NCBI GenBank assembly: GCA_019693395.1 | Contig: JAAMXP010002497.1 | Location: 1 to 11,395 of the forward strand | Origin: Ettlia oleoabundans | Lineage: Eukaryota > Chlorophyta > Chlorophyceae > Chlamydomonadales | Reading direction: 5' to 3' | Length of the DNA stretch: 11,395 nucleotides | In this document: positions 1 through 9,232 of the stretch, piece by piece | Layout: every line of letters begins with the position of its first letter | Position numbering within the stretch: the stretch's first letter is position 1 | The notes under the pieces: generated by a model | Databases searched by the model: none | What the model was told of the DNA's origin: nothing | Seen by the model: only the letters and a program-made list of their open reading frames with translations | Position numbers and translations under genes: made by a program

Positions 1-306
1 GGTGGGTTGTATGATGGGAGGGTGTACAGGGAATGTGCTGGGGGTTGCAGTCGTTCGTACGTGCGCGTACGTGTGTTGGTGGTGGTTCGTTTTGTTGGGG
101 GGATCTTCAGGCTGTGTTAAGGTATGGTGGGTAGCACACGCACTGCCAAAAGCTGCCCCTGTGGTATGGTTGGTGGGCAAGCAGGTGCATGCATGGCTGG
201 TGCAAGGTAGATGGGAATGGAGATGGTGCAAGTCTTGGAATGTCCTGCCAGTTGCCAAGTACAAGGCAGCTCAAGCGGCTGCTTAACCAAGCTTACACTT
301 GTGCAG
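1..306 (+). other. Intron (3' portion) of the BRCT-domain gene
   Basis: No coding exon can be supported here. The stretch is rich in G and T with stops in all forward frames, like other introns in the window. It ends in a plausible acceptor (cttacacttgtgcag) at 306, after which an open, domain-bearing frame begins. The first bases (g|gtgggt) could be a splice donor, so the window may open almost exactly at an exon-intron border, but the upstream exon is not visible. Confidence 0.5.
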
Positions 307-2708
307 GCGCAGCGGCTGCTGACGCGCCGGGCGGGCGGCCAGGAAGCGGCTCGGGCGGTAGCTGCCTACCTTGATGCGCAACTGGCAGCCCTGGGCATGC
401 GGGACCCGCGCTTCTCATGCCTGCGCAGCTGCATCATCGCTTTGCTTCGCCTAGGAAATGGAAAGAGCCTTGTGCCCGCCGACAGCAGCAGTAGCAGCAG
501 CAGCACCAGTTCTGATGGTGGGCAGCACTCTAAGCTGCTCCCCAGCATACGGTCGCTGGTGCAGCAGGGCAGCGCTGCAAGGGCGCGGCTGCAGCAGCTG
601 CAGGCGGCGAGTGTGGCGGCAGAGGTTAGCATCATGGGAGGCTCGATAGCTCCAGTGCTGGGAGAAAGCGTGACGCATGTGGTGGGAGTGGTGCTGCCTA
701 GGGGCCCAGTAGAGCAGCCAGGCGGCAGCCCACCATCGGCAGCGGCAGTCTTGCAACCAGCAGCAGCCGCTGTTGAGCCAGAGGTGCTGCTACGTGCTGT
801 GAGCGACCAGGCAGGAGGAGCGCAAGCTGTTTCCACCCTCAAGCTGGGGCTGGCTACCGGCGGCGCGCACCTGGTGACCGACATGTGTGTCACCTGCGTG
901 CTGGCTGATGGGTTTACTCGCACCACGAAAAATGCTAGCCATTGATATGCAGCCGCCATCCCTGTGGCGATGGCTGCAAGAAAGCTTTCTTGTCCCGTCC
1001 CCAGGGGCCGGTACTGGTAGTGGTGGGTGCAGCAAGCAGCTATGATGTGGTGGTGGTGGCAACATCTGCCCGTGTTTTATCAGAAGTTGATTTGAAATGT
1101 CGGTTGATACCTGTCCTGGTTCCTGTTGGGTGGTTGAATGAGTTGTTTGCTTGTCGCTTCGGCTCCTGCAGCTGGGTGCACCACTGCATGGAGGAGGCGG
1201 AGAGGCAGGCAGATTCGCACCGAGGCTCCCCCACACTTCCATCTGAAGCAGGTGTGTTGATATATGTATCCTTTCGTGTTACGGGGCCAACTACTTGTTG
1301 CCCTCCCCTCCACCCCCCACATTTCAGAGAAACCACATGAAACCAGTTGTCAAACCACGAGTGCTGCATCAGCCGCTCGCAAGCCACGAAGTATCTGGCT
1401 CTTTGGAATCCGATCTTCTTATGACGGTGGGTGCAGGCTTCTTGCTGGGCATAGCGGGCCCAGCCAACCCAGACGAGTGGCTCTGGCAGGAGTTCCTGCC
1501 TAAGCAGCGGCCACCACGAACCAGCGCTTCTGCTGAAAAGACTCGGCCTTCAATAGCAGCCCCAAGCCGGCTGGCGCGCCAACGCCGTGGCGGCACAGCA
1601 GTGGCTGCCGCTTCTCTCCGTCTCCGAAAGGCGAAGGCGCCTGCTGGCAGTGCCAGCCCTGCAGTTTCCGAGCCAGTGAAAATGGAAGCGGAGGGAGGAA
1701 CAAGCGGGGCCAGCAGCTTGGGTTTAGTGAAGGCAGAGCCTGAGGCAGCGGGACCCGCTGCCGCTGCTACCACTGCTGGTGCGGCTCACGTGGCGACCCG
1801 CAAGCCTGCATCTCGAGGCCGCGGGGCCACAAGAGTGGGGCGTGCCGGTAGGAAGACGGAGGCAGTAAAAGAGGAGGATGAAGAGAGGCAGGAGCCGCCA
1901 GCACCAGCGATAGCGCCGCCCGCGCTGCCAACGGCTGCAGCCAATCTTGCACCCAATGGCGCTCCCGGGAGTGCTGCTTACCAGGCTCTGCCACCAGCGG
2001 CACCCCCAGTGGCTGCTGCCCCGGTGGCTGCAGCCCCACCAGCTAGTGCCCCAGTGGCTGGTGGAGGGGCCTTGCAGCAGCTCCTGCAGGGTGATGTGCC
2101 GCCCGCTCAGCTGTTGGGCAGCCTGCCACTACCAGCAGCTGTGGCACGTCCACAGGCACCAGTTGAGGTGAGTAGGAAGCGAACAGTCAGCGTTCTGGTT
2201 TCGCATACCGTAATTTGATAGTTGGGGCAGCTTTCTCCCAAACAATCATACCCAACATTGTACAGAAGTAGCTGACCCCATTGCGGGTACTGCGTTGCTG
2301 CAGGCTGCACCTCGGGCAGTGGATGCGTCAATCTTCAACGCAATCTTTGGTGCAGGGCAAATGGGGGGAATGGCAGCAGCACTTGCAGCACCCCCTGCCT
2401 TGGTGCCAAAACCAATGCACGATGCCCATCCTGCTGCCGACGCTTTTGACCAGCCTCCACCAGCAGGCCGTCCATTGGTCTTGCAGCCACTGGCACGTGA
2501 GCTACCTGCGCTTGAGCAGCCAGCTGGGCAGCCAGCAGCTGTTGAGGCATCGAGGGGACCAGCTGCAACATTAGAGCCGCCTCTCGAACAGGCTGCAGGG
2601 GATGGCGCTGGAAAAAAGCTGTCGCTGCGCGAGCGCATGAAAGCTATCCAAGCCAAAAAGCTGCAACAGGAGCCAGTGGCTGATCAGGGGTTAGATGGGG
2701 AGTCCTAG
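307..2708 (+). CDS. BRCT-domain DNA-repair protein, C-terminal part; candidate DNA ligase IV (5' end outside window)
   Basis: Exons 307-884, 1172-1253, 1328-2167 and 2304-2708 (TAG) join in phase to give 634 residues; the N-terminus lies left of the window. Residues about 35-205 form a BRCT domain. A first strand at FSCLRSCIIALL (36-47) is followed by a Ser-rich insertion, then the MGGS turn (110-113), VTHVV (122-126) and, rebuilt across the first splice, AHLVTDIWVHHCMEE with the invariant Trp194 and Cys198. Spacing and order resemble the last BRCT of DNA ligase IV, the nuclear enzyme that seals breaks in non-homologous end joining with XRCC4. Plant LIG4 has a longer C-terminal tail than animal LIG4, as here. 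The tail (221-634) is Ala/Pro-rich, has a basic patch (RKPASRGRGATRVGRAGRK), three VKxE sites (K338, K355, K401) and a charged end (SLRERMKAIQAKK). The catalytic ligase domain is not in view, so another BRCT protein is possible. Confidence in LIG4 itself is about 0.45. Confidence 0.65.
885..1171 (+). other. Intron inside the BRCT domain
   Basis: Donor gtgtgt at 885 and acceptor ggctcctgcag at 1171. It was chosen because a phase-2 junction rebuilds an Ile codon immediately before the conserved BRCT Trp (TDI-WVHHC). The more obvious donor at 874 (gtgacc) would put the WVHHC segment out of frame. The intron holds no recognisable element. Confidence 0.6.
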
Positions 2709-2722
2709 AGTAAAACCACGCA

Positions 2723-2727
2723 TGTAA
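2723..2727 (+). terminator. Candidate poly(A) signal TGTAA for the BRCT gene
   Basis: TGTAA lies 15 bases after the TAG stop at 2706-2708. TGTAA is the established poly(A) signal of chlorophyte nuclear genes, usually 10-20 bases before cleavage. The implied 3'UTR is very short, so a later signal is possible. Confidence 0.4.
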
Positions 2728-2830
2728 CAAGAATGCGTACCGGAGTGCAGGAGCAGTAGCGTACTGAGGGATGGTTACACATGAAAGCAAAAGCGGTCCC
2801 GTCCAGCTCTTGACAAATTGTTGTGCAACT

Positions 2831-3309
2831 GTGGGGGCATGTGCGACAGCGGTGGGGCAGTGTGGGAGGGTAAACGTCGCTCCTGTGTGTGTGTGTGCTG
2901 CAGTCCGAGGGTAAATCCCTGCCTCCCCCACTCTTTCAGGTTCCCATCTGCTGGAATCTACCCCAGGTGGCAGCCCAGCAACCCACCGCGTGCCGATGAG
3001 GTGGGTAGTTTGCGTGGCGGCATGTGCGGCAGCGGTGGTGGAGTGTGGGAGGGTAAACGTCGCTCCTGTGTGTGTGTGTGCTGCAGTCCGAGGGTAAATC
3101 CCTGCCTCCCCCACTCGTTCAGGTTCCCATCTGCTGGAATCTACCCCAGGTGGCAGCCCAGCAACCCACCGTGTGCCGATGAGGTGGGTAGTTTGTGTGG
3201 CGGCATGTGCGGCAGCGGTGGTGGAGTGTGGGAGGGTAAACGTCCCCCCTGTGTGTGTGTGTGTGCTGCATGTCAAGGGTAAATCCCTGCCTCCCTCACT
3301 CTTTCAAGG
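2831..3309. repeat. 183-bp tandem repeat, about 2.6 copies
   Basis: Copies start near 2831, 3014 and 3197. The same landmarks recur at an exact 183-base offset: taaacgt at 2871, 3054 and 3237; ttcccatctgctgg at 2941 and 3124. The third copy breaks off near 3309. Copies differ by a few scattered substitutions plus a change in length of an internal (TG)n tract. Because 183 is a multiple of three, long open frames appear on both strands; these are treated as by-products. The array lies just after the BRCT gene's stop, in its 3' flank or in the spacer before the next gene. Confidence 0.9.
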
Positions 3310-3988
3310 TATTGATAGCATGATCTGAAATATACATGTCCTGCAGCAAAACGGAACAAGTGCCACCGCATGGAAAAATGTCAATGCATTGTTCGACCCG
3401 TTTCAACAGAAGACCCGATTTTACAATGCCAGTGTGCTATCCAGGATGATCGCGAAAGTTGCACATTCCCCGCCAGCCCTTCAAAGCTAAGACTGCTTGC
3501 ATACAACTGAGCAAATGGCTACCCACCCGTCGCAGCGCACGCAGCGTCGCCAGGTGGCATGTGGCACAAGCACAAGGCTGCCAACCGCTGCGCTTACGCA
3601 ATCGATACGGCGCATGATTTTAACATTGCGTCGCTTCGTGGCACACTGAGCTGCGGCACCTGCTCGGCTGTCCTGCTGTTCAGGCACTCCAGAAACGAAG
3701 TCCAGCGCTGCACCAGCTTGGCTCTGGCCTCTGTAATGGTTCTGGCGGCACGCCCTTGATCTCGTCAACAACAGTTCAACCCCGAGAGGTAAGTGCGCCA
3801 GGCAAGCGACCTCCGCTTTGCTTCGCCGCTGAGCAGACCTACCATGCTAGACCACCTTTTCGGTGCACCGGGAGCATTACGTCGTGGCCTGTGGAGACCC
3901 TTGACTGCCGCCGCCTGAGCCGCAGCCTCCGTTTTCCCTGCTGCTTGCTGCAGGCGCCGTGGCAAGAGCCCAGGCCGCATGTCACAGC
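3310..3988 (+). promoter_or_regulatory. Spacer, probable promoter and 5'UTR of the FHA-RING gene
   Basis: Positions 3310-3510 are visibly richer in A and T than the flanks and have no convincing coding frame, as expected for a promoter. Further on, an acceptor-like tract (cggctgtcctgctgttcag, ending 3683) is followed by an open stretch to 3788 and a strong GTAAGT donor at 3789. The best downstream acceptor is cttgctgcag at 3953. Splicing 3788 to 3954 keeps no frame continuous with the FHA domain, so this is most simply a 5'UTR exon and intron. Alternatively, ATG 3515 (exon 3515-3553), exon 3684-3788 and a weaker acceptor at 3925 stay in frame and would add about 69 residues to the next protein. 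Confidence 0.4.
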
Positions 3989-6900
3989 ATGCTGTCAGCA
4001 GTTCACCCTGTTCCTGCCGGCGATGTGCGGCTGGATCAGGCCTTTGCCTCCACGGCTGCAGCCGGTAGCGCCAGCGTGTATGTGGGGCGGTCCGAGGGGG
4101 CAATCTCCGCCCTTCGCCTCAATGATGCCGCACCCGAGCGCAGACGGGTCCCGGACAAGCTAGTCAGCATGGTAAGCATGGAAACATGCGAAATATGCAA
4201 TCTTCTTCGCTGCTCTGCTGGTCAGCTGCGGGCGATGCAGCTCTGCCGCATGTTCTCCAGCATGCCTGCCTCATGTGCAAAACCACCTGCTCTGTGGCGC
4301 CATTGTTTGCCATCTTCTTGCTGTATGCTCCCGTTTGTTGTTGCAGGTGTCGCGGAGACATGCAGAGCTGGTGGTGGTGTCCGGGCAGCTGCAGCTGGTA
4401 GCCATGCAGGCCGTGAACGGGACATATGTTAACGACCAGCGCATTGAAGCGGGCAGCAGGAGGTGAGTGGGTGGATGGACGGATCGATTCACAAGTAGGT
4501 GGGCCTTGGAAATGGCTGCCTGATGGCTGGCTGGGAGTGCTGCCAGCTTTGAGGGTTGGTCGGTTAGCACACAGTTGCCATGCTGGTCTGGTGCTTCCCG
4601 GGCGGCGTGGGTGCTGGCTGGTGGCAACCCTTGACTACGAAAGTGAGCTGTTGCAACTTTTATGGTTGTAAAAGCTATAGGTCCCTTGTGGCTGGTGTGC
4701 TGGTGCAGGGTACTGCAAGAAAACGACGTGATTTCCTTTGGCGGGTGAGGGCAGGCTGTAGTCAGTGCTGACAGCTTGTGCTGCACCTCTTCGTTCACAT
4801 ACGAAGGCCGGCCGTTGCATTTACCTCAGAATTGACCTTATGTTGTCAACTGGGTGCAACATTTTCATCCACCTCGCTGCTCTATCCTCATCACTCAACC
4901 GACCTCCCGCGGTGTTAACAGGCCCAGCACCATCGTCATCAAGGGCCAGCCCCTGCCCAACCCCTGGGTGTGGCGTGTGCGGCAGCTCCACGAGTTCCTG
5001 GCCGCATATGTGCCGCCACACCAGGGACCCCCACCTACGGCGCATGTAGCGGCGGCAGTGGCTGCGGGTTGCTTGCACCCAGCTGGGTCGGGTGTGGCCA
5101 GGGAGATGTACTCCTTCAGCCCAACAGGCTCCACAGCACGCCAGCAGCTGGAGGCACCCCAGCCACAGATGGAGGTGCAGGCGGAGCCACAGTCGCAGCC
5201 CTCTGTTGGTCATGTGCTCGCGCCACTGGCCGGTGAGGAGGGCTCAGCTGATCGCGGAGGGAGGGCCCAGACGGGTGGCCAGGCGGCGCTGCAGGCTGGG
5301 CCTTCAGGTGAGCCAGTTGGGACCACGACGGGGGGTTGTTGATTGCGGCCATTCCTTTTCAACTCCTGTGCGATTTAACCTGCCTGGTAAATGTCAGTTC
5401 TGATGCTTGGTCCCTGTGTGGCTTTGTTCTTGACAATGGCAATCTTGCTGTCGCTGTCGCTGCTCCATCCAACTACGGCACGGTTGGTGTGCTGCTTGTA
5501 GGCGAGTTGGCCCCAGTGAGCAGCCCCATGTCCGAGCCACGACCGCCACCGCCAGCAGGACTGCCAGCTGCAGCTTTGGCCCCAGGAGCAATTGTGCCCG
5601 CTGCACCTCTTGCTGCTGCTGCTGCTGCGGTGGTGGCAGCACAGTCAGTGGAGGGGGAGGAGGAGGAGGGGGAGGAAAGTGCAGATAGCGCTGAAGTGGC
5701 AGGTCTGGCTACTGCACAGGCTGAGCTGGCATTGCAGCCGGCAGGTGCCGGGCCGGAGCAGCAGCTGCAGCAGCTGCTGCAATCCGTGCCACCAAGACGG
5801 CGGCAGGCGCTGCCGCCGGGCACTCTGGTCGCCTCTGATGAAACGTACCTGCCTTATGCGGGGGAATCAGATGAGTGGGGTGCGGAGCAGGCTGGTGGTA
5901 GTGGAGGGGGCTCAGGCCAGGAGCCGGACCCTTGGTTGGCAGCTGCAGGGGGGGCAGCAGCAGTGGCAGCAGCAGCCATTGACGCACCCTTAAGGCGGGC
6001 ACTGCAGGGTGCAGCACAGCCATCACTGCGGCCGCCACCTGCTCTACAGCTGGAAGCACCAGCACCTCCGCCGCCAGCAGCAGCAGCACAGCCAGAACTG
6101 ATCGACCTGACTGCAGACTCGCCTGTATCACAGCAGCAGCAGCAGTTGCAGAGGCAGCAGGGGGGAGGAGCAAGGGGCCGGGAGTTTGTGGATTTACTCA
6201 ACTCCTCCGCCTCCTCCTCACCAACCAAGCGCCGCCATGCTGCGGCTCAGCAGGTAACAGAAAGCTGCAGACATGCACGCATGCCTGGCTGTGGAGCACT
6301 CGCACAGGCTGGTATATACTTGCCGATTCTTGTGCTAGCTGTGGCTTCGAGGTCCCTGACAAGTGTGGGTCTCACTGCTGACGGTTGACCGCATTGCAGG
6401 GCGAGCAGGGCACCAAGCGTGCCAGGCCGAGCCCTGAGGCCCGCCTGCCGCGCACAGCAGGCCCCGGAGGTGGCGCAGCAGCAGCAGCGGGCGGGGCTGG
6501 CAATGCGGAAGCGGCCGGCCCAAGCGCAGCTGCGGCGGCGGCGGCGGCTGGCGGTGGTGGGGGCACTTTGGGTGCGGGTCCCTCCAGCGATGTGAATGAG
6601 AAGCTGCAGCAGGAGATGGTTTGCCCCATCTGCCAGGCAAGTGCTGCCACGGGAGGTTACACACTATCATGCAGTTTGCTAAACTCCTGTGTTGTTTGCG
6701 GTGGTGTTTCTGGCTGGTGTTGCTAAGTGTGCGAGCAAGGTTGACTGGAGCCAGGCTTTGCATTCAGCACCATCCAGTGGTGATTGTGCTCCTGTTAATT
6801 TCAGCAAGGCGCCCGGTTGTGTTTGCTGCAGGGCCTGCTGGTGGTGGCTCATGCCATGGTGCCCTGCGGCCACTGGTTCTGCGGGGAGTGCCTGGCTGGA

Positions 6901-8521
6901 TGGCTTGGCAACAGGCGAAAGGACTGCCCCTCCTGCAGGTGGGGGTGGGTGGACGGTTGGGTGGCTGGATGCCCTGTTGGCAGTGGCTGTACTTACAGAC
7001 AGGGTGCCTACACTCAATTCGGGGTTTTGCTGTCAAAGACACTGAAGAACCTCTGGATTTGAACTGAACTAAGGTGGTAGGCTGTGTGGCAACGTCTTGG
7101 TTTGCTGAACCAGGGCGTGAAGTTGTCTTGTCTGCCTATGCGCTGCTGTAGGCCGTAACTTGGCTTCTGCCCAAACCTGCTGCCCTGTTAGGCCAGCGGC
7201 ATGCACTTGCTGCTCACTTGTGCATTTCGGTCGCATGTCACGCAGGAAGGAGTCGACGGCGGCACCCCTGCGGCAGCACGCCATTGACAACATGGTGGAC
7301 CTAGTGGCCAAGGCGGTGAGTGAGCGGCCCGCTAATCATCAAACAAGGGGGGTGGCAAATCCCTGTTATGGTGCGGTTGTAGCTTTTTGTCTTGATGGTT
7401 GACACCTGTTGTGGGGGGAGAGCAGGAGGTACAGCTGGCAATGCTGCTGGTGCCTACTGCCTTTGATCATTTCGCCCCTTCGAGGTGTACTCGACATCAC
7501 GGCTACTTCAAGGGTGCCGCCAAAGCACTGGCGCTCTACTGTGACCCATGCGAGATCGCCTTTCAGTGCCCACATGCTGGCCATGCTTTGTACTGCTCCT
7601 GTTGCCTGCAGCTTCCCGCGGAGGATCTTGAGGATCGGCAGCAGAGGCTGCATGGCTGGGAAAAGAAGAAAGAACAGCTGGAGCGCCAGCTGGCGGCACC
7701 CTGGCAGCGTGGTGCTGGTGAGCAGGCGGGCTGGCCTGGTTGTGCCTGCGCTGTGCTGCACTCTTTGTTGCGGTGATGTTGCGCTGTGCCGTACCCTTGT
7801 CGCATGGTGCTGGTGTGGGTTGCAGGTCAATCTGGTCCTCAGAGGCCTGATTCATGCCAACAAGCTTGCTGGCATGAACACAAGTGTCGTGCTGTTGGGA
7901 CTTGCCGTGGCCCGACTTGTACTGGGCCTGCGACTGTCCCTCAAGAGGGCCTACTTCTTCCTGCCTGGGGGGGCCATCGGCTCCCCTGGGGGTGCAGGAG
8001 GCGCGGGGCGGTTGGGAGACGGCGGCGGCCTGCTTTCGGCTATCGCAGCCAGCATCCTGGGGGGTGGAGGCTTGGGCTTTGGCGCGCCCCCTGCGGCGTT
8101 GCTTGGACGTGGTGGAGCCGGGGAAGGCGTGGGGCTGGGCTTGGAGGTGCCGCCTTGGGGTGGCGCCGGCGCACGTGGCCGGCGCACGCCTGCGGTGGTG
8201 GCACGGCATGCTCCGGCCGCTATGGCGGCGCTGCCAACTTACGAGTTTCGCGTGGAGGTTTCTCCGCAGCACAGCACCTCCCGCTGTGCTGCCTGCACCC
8301 AGGCTATCGGGGAGCTCACTACACGCATCGGCATGCGACCTCAGGGATACTCTCGGCGGGGGGGTGGCGAGGGCGGCTGGCGCTGGCACCACCTGCAGTG
8401 CCTGCCCGCAGCGCACTGGCGGGAGGCGCGGGTCAACGGCATCTCAAATCTGCGTGGCATCCCCGCCCCTGAGCAGTCGCGGGTGCGGCAGCACCTGCAG
8501 CTGGTGCCGCGCGAGCGCTGA
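3989..8521 (+). CDS. CHFR: CHFR/RNF8-type E3 ubiquitin ligase: FHA, SIM, RING, Cys-rich, PARP-type zinc finger
   Basis: Ten exons: 3989-4171, 4347-4462, 4709-4744, 4922-5307, 5502-6253, 6400-6636, 6832-6938, 7246-7315, 7426-7717 and 7845-8521 (TGA), 951 residues. The FHA domain (about 10-125) binds phospho-threonine and shows G33-R34, S63-R64-x-H66 and N85-G86. The linker has an acidic stretch, SIM-like LIDLTADS (440-447) and FVDLL (469-473), and a basic pair KRR/KRAR (483-500). The C3HC4 RING (C566, C569, C582, H584, C587, C590, C602, C605) recruits an E2. After it come LRQHAIDNMVDLV and CPHAGHALYCSCCLQLP (677-693), both reminiscent of CHFR, a nuclear mitotic-checkpoint and DNA-damage ligase. 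Residues 859-912 match a PARP-type finger: FRVEV, C874-x2-C877, then H909-x2-C912, followed by ISNL...EQSRVRQHL. Start ATG 3989 gives a complete FHA and has A at -3. The junction 7717/7845 is uncertain; a start at 7826 is the alternative. Family certain, orthology to CHFR likely. Confidence 0.85.
6637..6831 (+). other. Non-canonical GC-AG intron splitting the RING
   Basis: The exon ends ...CPICQ with CAG|GCAAGT, which is the typical consensus of GC-AG introns. It resumes after tttgctgcag at 6831 with the rest of the RING in phase 0. The only nearby GT (6619, before the tgcccc) would delete the first two zinc ligands, so the GC donor is supported by domain integrity. Confidence 0.75.
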
Positions 8522-8524
8522 ACC

Positions 8525-8557
8525 TGTAACTAGCCGCCTGTCTCTGGCGACTTGTAA
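8525..8557 (+). terminator. Candidate poly(A) signals of the FHA-RING gene
   Basis: TGTAA occurs at 8525-8529, four bases after the TGA stop, and again at 8553-8557. The second fits better, because the first leaves almost no 3'UTR. Confidence 0.5.
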
Positions 8558-9219
8558 AATGCTCAAAGCTCCAAGTTGCCTCCGTAAGGATCTCAAGCGG
8601 CCCATAAATCAACGAGTTATTGCTAGTCGACATAGAAGTCGAGCTTGTTTGATCAATGCAAATTGCTGAAAAGAGAAAACTCGGCGGTGCTACTACCGCA
8701 TGCTACGTTAGGCATGCCCAACACGCTGACCATGCTGTGATCCAGTGCAACTTCCGGCCTTTTTCTTGGTCTGTCTCAAGCATCCAACGCCTGTCTGCAG
8801 CCTTGTTTCTTCGATTGACTGATGGCTGAACTCTAAAGTGCCTACCTTGCCGCACCAATAGGACAGCCAGTGCTCCATCCCGGTGCCTGGTAGGTCGGGG
8901 TTGAACCCACGTGCCTGGCATCCTGTGTGCACTCAGAGGCCTGCAAGCCCAACGTTTTCGCTGGTCTCAATCTACAAGAGCCACATTCTATCTATAATCA
9001 ACGGCCAAACGGGCATGCTTGATTGACCGATTGCCCAGAACACTGCCACACTATATTGAAGTCGCCATGTGAAGGTGATTGAAGAGCGGCCCCACGCAAG
9101 TACAGCTTGGCACTTGAGAGACGTTGGAATGTAGCAGCAAGAAATAACAACAGGGAACAGGTCCCAGCACGGAAACGAACAACAACGGAAAAACGCTACG
9201 GAGATGTAGCACAACACAA
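8558..9219. other. Spacer between convergent genes
   Basis: No gene is supported. The short open frames on both strands have no recognisable motif. A sequence matching the RNA polymerase III B-box consensus occurs on the minus strand at 8897-8907 (GGTTCAACCCC), but no A box or cloverleaf surrounds it. The stretch holds the 3' flank of the FHA-RING gene and the region past the 3' end of the minus-strand gene. Confidence 0.6.
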
Positions 9220-9232
9220 AAAAACAGGCAGG

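Noticed and set aside
478..520. CAG/AGC microsatellites here and at 5605-5630, 6070-6090 and 6130-6165 as separate repeat features
   Set aside because: They encode Ser, Ala and Gln runs inside exons, as is common in GC-rich algal proteins, so they are noted as low complexity within the genes.
874..884. Donor gtgacc at 874 for the first BRCT intron
   Set aside because: It gives phase 0 and puts the conserved WVHHC segment out of frame; the donor at 885 restores it exactly.
366..959. 197-residue minus-strand open frame opposite the BRCT exon
   Set aside because: This is a shadow of the GC-rich coding exon; the plus strand carries the BRCT motifs and fits the splice sites.
2644..3276. 210-residue minus-strand open frame of 61-residue repeats (and the matching plus-strand frame 2818-3282)
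   Set aside because: It exists because the 183-bp tandem repeat is divisible by three. Both strands are open equally, there is no domain, and it overlaps the end of the BRCT gene.
3756..4163. 135-residue plus-strand open frame before the FHA exon
   Set aside because: It reads through the strong GTAAGT donor at 3789 and is out of frame with the FHA domain. It is better explained as a 5'UTR exon plus intron.
7508..8416. 302-residue minus-strand open frame opposite the zinc-finger exon
   Set aside because: It has no recognisable domain and crosses exon, intron and exon of the plus-strand gene, whose PARP-type finger is clear.
8890..8930. tRNA or SINE-like B box (GGTTCAACCCC on the minus strand)
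   Set aside because: The 11-base consensus matches, but the T stem has a mismatch, there is no A box or D arm at the right distance, and the acceptor ends do not pair.
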